Shown: positions 45,965 through 56,459 of the stretch, piece after piece
Position numbering within the stretch: the stretch's first letter is position 1
Layout of the letters: each line of letters opens with the position of its first letter
Assembly (NCBI GenBank): GCA_002077045.2
Contig: KZ111145.1
Location: 572,834-636,833 of the forward strand
Origin: Rachicladosporium sp. CCFEE 5018
Lineage: Eukaryota; Ascomycota; Dothideomycetes; Cladosporiales; Cladosporiaceae
Length of the DNA: 64,000 nt
Reading direction: 5' to 3'
Notes under the pieces: generated by a model
Told to the model about the DNA's origin: nothing
The model's input: only the letters and a program-made list of their open reading frames with translations
Databases searched by the model: none
Program-made: the position numbers and the translations under genes

Positions 45965-47327
45965 TTAACCTCGTGCCTTCCGCCGACTTCTCGTACTCCT
46001 TGCGGGCGTTGCCGTAGATCCGCTGACCTCGATACTGCGATGACCATCTGCATACACACCCCTTTGGACGACCGGGTCGCTGTCAACTGGTCCGCCCATG
46101 AGCTCTTCCGCTCGCCTCCGTGCATCCTTGATACTGGCATCTTTCCTACCAAGACCTAGCACCTCCAGACCCTCTTCTGACAGTCCGGTCAATGTAGCTG
46201 GTGCGCCGGGCACAGATGTGGTAACGGACTTCGGCTTCTCAAACGTCGGGTCTGGTGGCTGATAGTGCACCACATCCGGTCCGATACCTTTCGTACCCCA
46301 CGGCGGGTCGAAGCGTTTGCGGATGGTCTGCACCATCTTGCCGAACCACCAGAAGTTGAGAATGTTGAGCACGACGTTCGAGGCGAGGTAAATGGCTGCG
46401 AGCCACAGCGGAACATATCGCACATCCATGAACGCTCTCGTTTGCGCCTGGGTGTCGCTGAGATCACCAGCTTTCATGCCATCCTTCACGGCATCGGCGA
46501 GGTACTGCGGGGTGGTGTATCCTGAACTCGTGGCCTTGTAGATATCTCGGAAGACTAGCACCGATGAGTAGCTGCCCCAGATCAGACGGCAGGCGAAGAA
46601 CGTGCTCGTTAGTAATGCGCCGTTGACTGCTTGGTAGACCGATCCTGTCAGATCGAGTTTGTCGCAGAACCAATGGATGTTCAAAAACGGACTCGAGAGC
46701 TCGTACAGCAGGAAGACTGGCGCGTAGAAGTACAGAAATGGGCGCTGCATATGGTCAGTAACCGAAAAGACACAGAGTTCTCCACTGCTCCAGTGTCCAG
46801 GACTGGACGGGACTTACAAAGCCAAAGGAGAACACCGTCACTGCACTGACAGCATGTGCCAGCATACCCCAGCCAAAGATGTGCACATAACGCGAGCACA
46901 TGCACAGATCCCACAGGAAGTATGCCAAGGCGAAGCTCTGCAGCAGTCCTGTAGCACCCGTGTATCCCCATACCCTCTTCTCCCAATTGTCTATCCCAAA
47001 CGCACCGCTCCCCCGCCAAGATTGTCGTTCTTCATCATAGAAGATGACCCATAAGCTCATAGTGCAGATCACGCATGACTGCACGAAGGAAACTACATGC
47101 ACATCCCAGTTGATCTTCGTCCTGGAGGAGAGAGCATTGTACCGCTGAGGCACAACTTTCCGTGAAATCCACGGTGCGAAGACTTTACCAACCAAGACGT
47201 AAAAGCTCAGCGCGAAGATGACTTCGTGCGCGTGTAGTGGTAGCGTTGGCAGGGACAGCTTGCTCGAGAGAGGTCCAGTAAATGCTGTCAGCGCACCAGG
47301 CGGTGGCACAGGAAATGGGTCGAGCAT
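45965..47327 (-). CDS. TLC-domain (TRAM/LAG1/CLN8) multi-span membrane protein
   Basis: Protein of 429 aa in two exons on the minus strand, 47327-46818 and 46744-45965, with a phase-0 join after VFSFGF. About seven hydrophobic segments are seen, among them VIFALSFYVLVGKVFAPWIS, FVQSCVICTMSLWVIFYD, GLLQSFALAYFLWDLCMC and PFLYFYAPVFLLYELSSPFL. The segment YFLWDLCMCSRYVHIFGWGM, followed by AHAVSAV, matches the conserved D-x-x-x..H core of the TLC domain. The C-terminal tail is cytoplasmic, basic and Ser/Arg-rich (TRSRRKARG). TLC proteins include ceramide synthases and lipid-sensing or transport proteins; this looks like the TMEM56/TLCD type rather than a ceramide synthase, but that is not certain. 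Confidence 0.78.
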
Positions 47328-48356
47328 GTTGCGAGCCGGCGGGGAGGCTGCAGGTGAGAGGCTATGCTCCGACACTCTGTTATGAAAGATACGGCCTATA
47401 TCATGGCATACAACGCCGGCGCATGTGTACAAGGCGCAGGATCAATAACAATGGCTGCTGAGTGACGTGCCGACTCAAAGATCTGTTGACATCGTCGCCT
47501 ATTTGGATGTGGGGCGATCTGCCGAGGCGCAAGGCACGTGATGCTGAGCTTCTGACCATCTCAAGGATCAGAACTTTGCCATTGCTTATACTCACCTCAT
47601 ACCTTGGTATCTCCTCAAGATTGTCTACAAGTACTCTGCAATGTCATCAGGCTTGCGAGCTGGAATCACCTGCACCATGCGGCTAGGCTTCGAGACAACG
47701 AACAGTCGTTAGCTGGCAATCGCGATTTAACGCCACGAAGCGGGAACCGGGTTGAACGATCGTCTACTCATCTCAATTGGAGTACCAGGAGCTTGACACT
47801 TCTCATAAGCCCGAGCCCTATCCCCGAGCAGCAACGCCATCGTATGAGCTGCAGGACTGTCTCAAAGAAGAGCACAAGTGGTGTGAGTCTGCGATCAGGG
47901 CACAAAGCAGGACCGTCGGCGCCCTTTCTCCCCGATGCCGCTTTCATACCAGCAACTCCATCAGGCTGAAGGACCCTGGAGCTTGGAAGGCTTGTGGAAT
48001 CCCGCTCGAGTTTGATTTGTTGAACGCGACCTCCCTCGCAAGGTCACTGAGTTTGGTGATGAGCAATGCTCGCAATCGCATTCCGTTGCGGGTAACAGAA
48101 AACCATAAACCCACCTGATCGCATCGTTGTTGACTCATAGGTACATTTGCGGGTCTGATATAACGTTTCATCTCTCAGCGCTCATCGTTTTGGCGAAGTC
48201 CGGCCACGATATGTCGTTGCCTTAACTCCGTCTCCGTTCCATTCGTTCGCATATCAACATACATTGCCGTGCTGCATACCTTCTCTACCATTGACTTTGA
48301 CACAGAGCTTACTTCAAGTTGGCTTCGACACTCCCCTATCGAAGTGTCACGCAATC
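47328..48356. other. Intergenic region, divergent between TLC and MFS genes
   Basis: About 1 kb that should hold both promoters. Short frames on both strands show no domain, and no RNA or repeat was recognised. Confidence 0.45.
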
Positions 48357-50443
48357 ATGTCTTCTTCGCGGACATCATCGCTGAGCCATGATCGTGACTT
48401 GAACACCACAGTCGATGAGAAGGTCACAACAACAGACACCAAGGCTCTACCTACAGGTCCGGTGTCGACTCTAGCAGATCCTGTTCAATCGAACGAATCG
48501 ACAATAGTTCCAGCATCAGCAAACAAGGCTTTAGATCCTGACGCTCATTATGTCACGGGCATGAAGCTCTGGGCAGTGATGGTGCCGCTGTGTCTGAGCT
48601 TCTTCCTGGTCTTGCTGGACACTTCGGTGATATCGACTGTAAGTAATGAAGGGCCTGACGCTACAAGTCCAGCGATCCGGCGTTGAGGAGCGTCACCCAA
48701 GCGACCATCGATCAAGAGTGACCGAGGTCACCACGAATCTTGTGCTAATCATACGCTTAGGCAATACCTACAATCACAAATCACTTCCACTCGTTACCGG
48801 ACGTCGGCTGGTATGGTGCTGCATATCAGCTCTCCGCCGCAGTACTGCAACCACTGGCAGGCAAGCTTTACGTGAGCTTCAGCAACAAATGGACGTATCT
48901 CGCGTTTTTCGCTCTCTTTGAGCTCGGTTCGCTCATCTGCGCTGCTGCAACTTCCTCCAATATGTTTATCGTCGGCCGGGCAATCGCAGGGATGGGGACT
49001 GCGGGTCTGCAGAATGGCGCATTCACTATCATTGCGGCTAGTGTGCCGCTCATCAAGCGGCCCCAGCTTATGGGTATTTGCCAAGGCATTGCACAGCTGG
49101 GAGGCGCTCTGGGACCACTTCTTGGGGGTGCACTCACTCAATATGCAAGCTGGAGGTGAGCATACAACTATTGCTGTTATTTGGATCGAGCTGACCCAGA
49201 TAGATGGTGCTTTTGGATAAACCTACCGCCGGGCGCGATCATAGCAGGCCTGATTGCTTTCAGCAAAGTGCCGGATGCATTTGCGAAGCCACCTGCTCGA
49301 GTTGTTGTGAAGGAGCTCCACAAAAGACTGGACCTGCCAGGCTTTGTGCTCTTTGCGCCTGCAGTGATCATGCTCTTGCTAGCCCTCGAGTGGGGTGGAA
49401 ATGCGTATGTCTAGCGCCGTTCGATATCAGGTTGCAATGCTGACAAATTTTACACAGCTACGCTTGGAAGTCCGCCACTATAATTGGTTTATTCTGCGGT
49501 TTTGGTGGCATGTTCATCGTTTGGTTCATCTACAACTACTGGAAGGGCGAGGAAGCATTGATCCCCCTTTCAATCGTCCGTCGGCGAATTGTCTGGACGA
49601 GCTGTGAGTCCTCCTGGTCATATCGAGTGTCTCATCATCTCAGCACTGACCATTGTGAACACAGGCATCGTGATGGGCGCCATCTTCTCCGGTCTCTTCC
49701 TTTCCAACTACTACCTCCCAATCTACTGGCAGTCGACTTTGAATACCTCTCCAACGCTATCAGGTGTCTACCTCCTGCCTTCCATTCTCACAGCTCTGGT
49801 CGGTGCTGTCGCAGTAGGCAAGCTCGTCCAAGTCACTGGCTACTACATCCTCTGGGCGGTCGCCAGCATGACACTCCAAGCTATCGGTTTCGGCCTCTGC
49901 AGCATCTTGAATGAGAATAGCAGCACTGGCGAGTGGATTGGCTTCCAGATCATCTTCGGGATCGGCAGAGGCTTCGGCTTCCAAATGCCCATCATCGCCA
50001 TTCAGTCCGGACTAACGCCTGCGCACTCTGCTTTGGCGACTTCGTTGATTATGTTCTCCGGCATGCTCTTTGGCGGGATCTCGCTCTCGGCATCAGCAAC
50101 GATTCTAACGAATTCACTCCGAAAATTGATTCCACAGACCGCACCAGACGTCAACGCGAACGCCGTAGTTGCAGCTGGAGCTACAGGCTTTCGATCAATA
50201 TTACCCGCCGACCAGATCCCGGGTGTACTGAAAGCGTACTCGACTGCTGTGGATCGAGTGTTCTACTTGGCAGCTGGCCTGTTTGTGGCTGGCTTTGTCG
50301 CGGCTTGGGGTATGGGCTGGGTGGACTTCCGGAAGAAAGAGACAGGAGGACCAGCGGTGAAGGACGCGGAGAAGGGCCTCGCAGAGGATTCAGATGCTGA
50401 AGTGATACCCAGTCCGGTAGAGAACAAGGAGGTGAAAGTATAG
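48357..50443 (+). CDS. MFS multidrug/toxin efflux pump, 14-TM DHA2 type
   Basis: Protein of 600 aa in five exons: 48357-48638, 48761-49155, 49204-49404, 49458-49603 and 49665-50443. All phases fit; joins restore SVISTAIPTITNHF, ASWRWCFWINLPPGA and GNAYAWKSATIIGL. Family motifs: LSFFLVLLDTSVISTAIP (motif D1), WYGAAYQLSAAVLQPLAGKL, GRAIAGMGTAGLQNGAFTII, LGGALGPLLGGALTQYASWR (motif C, antiporters) and WCFWINLPPGAIIAGLI. About 14 hydrophobic segments and an N-terminal Ser/Thr-rich cytoplasmic tail fit H+-coupled efflux pumps at the plasma membrane. No biosynthetic cluster is beside it, so the cargo cannot be named. Confidence 0.88.
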
Positions 50444-51120
50444 GAGGCTGCAGCTTATCTTTGGGAGCAGCGAACAATAGACATTCCCACTCCTCACGTC
50501 GCTAGACAATGTCACATCTACACTCACGCGATATGGAGGATGGTACCCGGTCATCGGCTCCCCTCTCAACGCACTTGGACAGCCTCATGCATGTCTGTCA
50601 CGAGCCAGGTCCTGCCGGTGATCCTGGGCAAAGTCGAGCTCATGTTGAAGTCGTTCCTTCCTCGACAACTCCACCTTCATCTGCACTTGCCTCGCAACAC
50701 GCTAACATGTTCTTGGACTCAACTTTTGTCTCTTTGCTCCATTCCATCCAATATCCCTTTGTCTCCACTCCTCGCTCTCTGCACCCAATATACCGCATCA
50801 ACGATACGCTGAAACACCATGGCGGGCGATACGACCCTCGTCCGCCGCGACACGGAGACGAACCAGCAGCACAAGAGTCAGTCGAACTCATCCAACTCGA
50901 TTCGCTCGAGGATCTCTGACGACGATTCCTAGGTTATGCTGCTGCGAACGCGACTGGACGGTCTATAGACACAAAGCAGGGCACAAACACCACACGACGT
51001 CGAGATGACTTGGTACCCACACTTGCCGACGCGCCGGAACCTGGACAGATCCGTAGGCCCAAGGGTAGGCTGCAGACCTGTCAAGAGCTGCTCGTTGTCC
51101 GATGGCTGACCGGACCATAG
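50444..51120. other. Region upstream of the CCCH-like gene with candidate but conflicting 5' exons
   Basis: An ATG at 50819 opens MAGDTTLVRRDTETNQQHKS and ends at a TAG (50928-50930). A different frame then reads like protein (GYAAANATGRSIDTKQGTNT..) up to a GTAGGC donor at 51065. The two do not connect in frame with each other or with the exon at 51121. Either the first exon is degenerate or I have not found the right splice pattern. Confidence 0.35.
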
Positions 51121-52200
51121 GGTTTTGCTGGAGGAAGCTCAACACCTCCACCAGCTCGCATATTTGGCCATCGCAGCCGGTGAGCTACAAAGAGCTTCAG
51201 ATCTGCAGAGCGCCGTCCGGATGATGGTGTCCGTAGTTGAGTCCACTGTGTTTGAGCTGCCAGGGAGGCACTTAACTGGTAAGTCTTTCATCAACGTCGA
51301 GTCGTTTGCTACGTCTTGTATAACTGATATCGAGCGCCAGACTACGCGATCTCAACCTTTTCGGACCAAGGTGGTGCCAGATCTACCCAATGCAGCGATG
51401 ACTCGGTGTCATCACTTGGCAGGTCCCACAACAGTATGTCCCTTAGGGTTCTATATCCCCATTTCGCGCCCAGGAGTTGCTGATTGGAGGTAACAGTGCA
51501 GAGCTCTCCAGGTGGAGGGCTGGTGTGTATCGGCATAGAGCCTGCGCAGCACATAACTTCTCTACTCCCAAGACGTCACCCTATCATTGATCACTGTGAG
51601 TTATTCCTTCATACGATCCGTATGAACATTCTCTAACCAAGCCTAGCACTGGAACACGCCCTGATATGGACGGAGAAGGCAGATCGAGGCATTTCCAGCA
51701 GTCAAGGAGGCCAGCTGGTGTCCACGAGCTCGACACAGCGGTCGAGCGGAGCAGGAGCATTCGCTCCTGTGGAAAAGATGCCAGCGGTTGATTCGCCCCC
51801 GCCTGCACCATTTCGCCCAAAGCTGCCTCAGCATGTCTGCCGGCTGAATTTGGCGGTCACTGGATTGTCGCCAAAGACATCCGCGAATTTTTGGCAAGCG
51901 GACTGCACTAGCGAATACCACATCTGCAAGCAGCACGGGCTGTGGACGAAAGGCTTCGGCGAGCCATGTAAGTCTCCAGATGCTGTACACGTCGATGATA
52001 CATTTGATGATGGCAAATTGCGGTGGGCGACCCACGAAGTGCGGCCAACCTGCATGCAGTTGGTAGAGAAGGGAATGTGTCGAAACAAAAGAGCTGGTGG
52101 ATGCTCGTATGGGCATGACATGGCTGAGCTGCGGGCTAGCTTGGCTGACTCCGCCAAGGTGGTGCTCAAGAAGTATCGGAGTCTTGCGAAGCGGCGCTAG
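51121..52200 (+). CDS. CCCH-like zinc-finger protein, 5' end unresolved
   Basis: Four exons connect with consistent phases: 51121-51278, 51341-51433, 51512-51595 and 51647-52200. They encode VLLEEAQHLHQLAYLAIAAG, ASDLQSAVRMMVSVVESTVF and DYAISTFSDQGGARS, then GGLVCIGIEPAQHITSLLPR, then a Ser-rich linker, PPPAPFRPKLPQHVCRLNLA and a C-terminal domain. The end has cysteines in CTSEYHICKQHGLW and a C-x8-C-x7-C-x3-H motif (CMQLVEKGMCRNKRAGGCSY followed by GH), like a CCCH RNA-binding finger. The 5' end is uncertain, so it may be a complete gene with an unseen first exon or a decaying one. The function is unknown. Confidence 0.55.
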
Positions 52201-52362
52201 ACAGCGCACTTGACATGCTGGTCAGCGAGGCGATGGACGTCATTCGTCACCAGGGGTGACGACTGCGTTCCACTACCCGATGCCCAAGGGAAGTATGATC
52301 AAGCGTGAACCCTCCCCTTTGATCGCGGACCTCTGTCCGAGCAGTACACTTCTCCATGAAGT

Positions 52363-53677
52363 CTATGTGTGAGTAATGCTATTCCGGCTTTCTTCATCTT
52401 CCACACGCACCCTTCTCTCTGCCGTTACCTCAGCATTGGCGGGTGTCTGCTCGTGCGTATGCAGCTTCATGTTGACGAACATGGCATACAAACCAAAATC
52501 GTATGCCAACCTCAAGGCACCCGCAACAGTGAACGCCAACCAAAAGCGGTCGTCTGACGCCAGAAGCCCAGTGATCGAAGGTCCGATCATCGCAGCCATC
52601 GTACGGATTGTGCTCGTAATCCCCATGACAGCTGTTCGCTCTTCCGGCTTGACGACAGCAGCGATGAACGCAGCTCGGGGTGCTTGATCCATATTATTCA
52701 ATCCGGCACGAATGAAGAGCAGAACGACATTGATCCAGAGCGTCGACGAAAGGCCAAAGAGCAGTACAGCCGCAGACGAAGGAACATGCGTGAAGACCAT
52801 TGTATTTATCAAGCCTATGCGCCGGGATAGTGGACCAGCGAAGACGCTCGACATTGCGGCAAGCAAGTAGCTGATCGATGTGATATCACCCAAAGTCGAT
52901 TTTGAAGGATGCGAGTTTTGATCCAGGAAGTAGTTGCAGTAGGTATAAGGCACCATACCATCTGCCACACTATCGGCTGCCAGGAGAAACCAGAGTCTGT
53001 ACATGATGCTTCGTGTGGGCGCTGAGATTGCAGAGAACCATTTGCTAAGCCATGAGCCTTCTTTTGTCGGAAGAGGCAATGCTGATGGAGTCCGCTTATG
53101 CGGTGTTTCTGGCGGTAGATCGTGATCATCGAGCTCGATCGCGCTGTCATCATCCGCTTCATCTGCCTGAGCAACTTCCTTGTAAACCGAAGGCGCAGCA
53201 TCGACTTCACAAGCGTCGCTTAGCAGGAGCATCATTCCGGCGTTGACGAGACCCATAATCGCATAGCCGAGGAAAAGGACATGGTACGAATTGACCAGAG
53301 ACCATTCTCTCTGCACTGACAGTGCTTGTACGGTGCGACCCGAGATCTCGCTTCCGACACTCGAGCCCCAAGTCGAGATCGTGACGTACCAAGCAAGGAC
53401 ATCTGGTCTCGTCTGAGGTGTCGTGAGTTGCGATAGGATGCTCTCCTCAATCGCACGGAAAGGACCAAAGTCGCCACCCATCGTGGATACCACCCCTGTG
53501 GTGATCGGTCAGTCCTGAATCGAATCGATTGATCGGCTGCCGTGATCGGACACATACCAACAATGGCTGCAATGAGGAGAAGCCAGAAGTTCTCGCAATA
53601 CGCGAAGACGAGACCACTCGCAATCATCAGAGCAGATCCCATCCAGAGCACTCGTCGTCGACCAAGTCGATCGGCGT
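52363..53677 (-). pseudogene. MFS transporter truncated at its 5' end
   Basis: Two minus-strand exons, about 53677-53558 and 53495-52363, separated by a GTATGT..CACAG intron. The readable protein begins abruptly inside motif A (DADRLGRRRVLWMGSALMIA), continues LVFAYCENFWLLLIAAIVG, then VVSTMGGDFGPFRAIEESIL. About eight further hydrophobic segments follow, ending in AFTVAGALRLAYDFGLYAMF and a hydrophilic tail. In full-length relatives motif A lies between TM2 and TM3, so about 90-100 N-terminal residues with TM1-TM2 and the start codon are missing. The sequence immediately upstream is F-box-family coding sequence, not transporter. The rest of the frame is intact, which suggests the loss is recent or the fragment is re-expressed from an internal ATG. 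Confidence 0.7.
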
Positions 53678-53681
53678 CACT

Positions 53682-54665
53682 ACCTGGTCAGACCCGGGAA
53701 ACATATGTTCGAAGAGTAAGTCTTGCGTTCCCCTGGTGAGGCTGAGTCCTATACTCACTATATCCTGTAGAGCATCGTTCGTGGGATCCAACAATAGATT
53801 TCCACCTCCGCTCGCGACTCTGAAGAAGGGTTACGATGTCTGCTACACTCAACTGCTGGCCTGCATGGCGGTCATGCCTGAGCTCACAGACCCACGTTGC
53901 CACTTCGAAGAGGTCAATAACCATTAGTCTAATCGCAGCATCCTCGGACCTGGCAGAAACACTTTCGAGCTCCCTAGTATGCTCCCAACGACTTTGCGTG
54001 AACATTGGCCACACCTTATTGGAACCCAATTGAGGAAACTCTGTCTGCAGTATCGCCTCGACCATGTGGACTCTTATCGGACTTTCTTCGTGGCGACCAT
54101 GTCTCTTAGTCTGCTGAGGATGTGGAAGGGCGCTGGAAATATTCGCGAGCTCGACCTGGAGATTCGCACTCACTTCCCGTCTTCCGGCAGGAGCTCTGAC
54201 CTTACATGCTACCCACCTTTGACACAAATTTTCCGTGGTAGCGTTGTGTTCCAGCACTTGACCTCACTCACCCTCCGCTCGATGTGGCTCGAGCCTTTGG
54301 ATTTTTCGGACTTCCTCCAGAGACACGATCGCACTTTACAGCGTGTCAAATTCCTCGATGTGAACTTGGGCGACACGAAGGCGGGTCTTCGATCCATCCC
54401 GGAAGATAAGCCTTGGCTCTTCTCATTCCATCGGCCGCTTATCAGGATCGATAGACCGTCTCTCGGAGTCACTCCCTGGTCGGAAGTCATGATTGTGTGC
54501 CAGGGTATTGACTCATTGCGCGGACTAGCCGTAAGCGGAGCATCGATCAACCGGAGATGGGAGTCCTTGAGCGAAGAGAGGATGATAGATCTGGTGGAGC
54601 TGGGCATGGACGGTCGGATTTACGCCGTGAGCCAGTCTATTGCAGGTGGTCGTGTAGTGAATTAG
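53682..54665 (+). pseudogene. F-box-like family pseudogene E (5'-truncated)
   Basis: Only the last few codons of exon 1 remain (TTWSDPGN, compare WSGPG in other copies), followed by the family intron (GTAAGT near 53715 to TGTAG at 53770). Exon 2 starts SFVGSNNRFPPPLATL, then has an in-frame TAG at 53925-53927. It reads on in the same frame through LTSLTLRSMWLEPLDFSDFL, LDVNLGDTKAG, EVMIVCQGIDSLRGLAVSGA and VELGMDGR to a stop at 54663-54665. The entire F-box head is missing. It ends, within a few bases, where the neighbouring MFS coding sequence begins. The missing head and the nonsense codon make it non-functional. Confidence 0.72.
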
Positions 54666-55031
54666 TACATGTTGTATCCGGGGCGGAAAAGTTGTCTGAA
54701 GCGTGACCTCAGCACCCAATGCAGCTATTTGACCGCCGATGGAAGGCGCGTAGGGGGCAAAGTGAATCAAACGTGCCTTCCAAGTGCAGTACTGATCAAG
54801 TGAATTGCGTCTGGCGCCAGGACCACTCGTTGGCGCGAAAGTTCTCGTTCTTTCGATCACTCCAACCTTCCTTGGGAAACGTCAGTCACCAAACATCGTA
54901 TCACTTCCAATCTGAGGTTCCCGCTCATCTGTTGGGAACGATCTCAGCTACTGCTGAGACTTTCAACTCTGCGCATCCGACATACGGACATACTCACGGA
55001 CATCGAACTGTAGCCATTCTCCATCTCCGCA
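54666..55031. other. Spacer between F-box pseudogenes E and F
   Basis: Non-coding as far as I can see; presumably the promoter of copy F. Confidence 0.4.
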
Positions 55032-56455
55032 ATGGCGACTTTGACAGCCGCGCAGCAGAGCGCTACAGCAAGCGCTCTCGGCAATGACGATATCCTTCAC
55101 CTGCTCGGGCTCCAACTCGATACCCGGTCGATCGCCGCTATGCGCCTGGTCAATAAGCGTTTCAAGCTTCACTTCACCAAGTACCTGTTTCGCACCCTCC
55201 GCTTTCGGTTCAGCGTTTGGTATATCGTACGCCTGACGTGGGTCGCCGCTAACCCGGAATTTGCGCAAAATGTGCGTGAGTTCGTTTTCGATACTGCGAC
55301 TTACCAGAACTTCAAAGAGGTGGATTCGGTGAAGTACGTTGGCCTGGGAGGACTTGCGAAGGGCACTGAGGCGCGCAAGAAGTTTGACGCTCGGATGGAA
55401 GCAGCGAGCCGCGACGAGGCGATGGTTCTTAATCCAGAGCGTGGCTTCATCAATGCCGTCCCCAGCGCTCTGAAGGCTCTGTCAAAGTGCCACAAAGTGG
55501 TTATCACAAGCTGGTCAGGGCCTGGCAGCAACTTCTTCACCCGGTGAGTCAACACGAGTAGATGCACGGTGACAATCCATCGAGCTGACATCTTCTGAAG
55601 GGGTGCGATTGAGGGCATCGGGACTTGGCTGCCCCCGCCGCTCGCCGGCTTGGTCCTGAGTGATGAGCAATGCCAAATACAAGACCACGCGGGTATCACC
55701 ATGCTCTCAGATCTCGACAAACCATTCCTCCCCATCGAAGATCTGGAGATCTGTCGCTCGCATCACGAACTCCTGGGTACGAATGCTGCAGTCACTCAGT
55801 CTCCAGGCATGGCCATTTCCTTCGATCGCGGAAATCATACCATGCCAGCGGTGAATCAGTCGCTGAGGCGCCTCCGGCTAGAAATCGCGATGGACGATAT
55901 CGTCACTCAGGACAGCTTCAAAGCAGCCATCTGGAAGAACAGTCTGGGTCCGCTCTGGCGCGCAGCTGCGAACCTGCGCGAACTCGACTTAGAAGTCCGC
56001 ACCAACATGGCTTTCGATCCGGCGGGCAAGTCGAAGGTAATGGTCTACCCGTTGGGGTTCATCTTCGGGACCGTCAGATTCAGGCAGCTGAACAAGGTGA
56101 CGCTGCGCTAGATGTGGCTTGAACAAGGGGAGCTTGCGGCCTTCTTGAGGGCACACAAGGGCAGTCTCCAGGTTGTCAGGCTCGTAGATCTGAACGTCGG
56201 GGACACTGAAGGATACTTTAAGCTGATGCAGCACAACCTGGATCGTACCTTTGCGCCAGACACTCCACACAAGAAGATGAGCGATCTGCGTGGCGATATC
56301 AGCGGAAAGGAGATGCCCTGGGTGGAGGTTATGCGCCTTGTCTGAAGGTGGGAGGACTTCGTGGACTCGCGATTCCTGGTGCTTCGATCGGGATGCAGCG
56401 CACAAAGATCGGTGAGGAAGTGTTGATTGAGCTTGTAGAGATGGGCAGACTGTGA
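55032..56455 (+). pseudogene. F-box-like family pseudogene F (nonsense plus frameshift)
   Basis: Exon 1 (55032-55543) is intact: DDILHLLGLQLDTRSIAAMR, KYLFRTLRFRFSVWYIVRLT, VREFVFDTATY and WSGPGSNFFTR. The intron is at the family position, acceptor CTGAAG at 55600. Exon 2 reads LPPPLAGLV, RLRLEIAMDDIVTQ and LRELDLEVRTNMAF. Then TAG at 56109-56111 replaces the serine of the family motif LRSMWLE (here LR-stop-MWLE). After EVMRLV a TGA is reached, but one base over the sequence resumes GLRGLAIPGASIG and IELVEMGRL, showing a one-base loss near 56340. It has two independent lesions, so is probably dead, though the exon-1 F-box head could still be expressed. Confidence 0.75.
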
Positions 56456-56459
56456 AGGG

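Noticed and set aside
54209..54607. 132-codon antisense frame opposite F-box pseudogene E
   Set aside because: The plus-strand frame matches the F-box family; the antisense frame matches nothing.
53925..56111. Repeat-induced point mutation as the cause of the F-box pseudogene stops
   Set aside because: The clear nonsense change in copy F is C-to-A and the block is not AT-rich, so RIP does not explain it.
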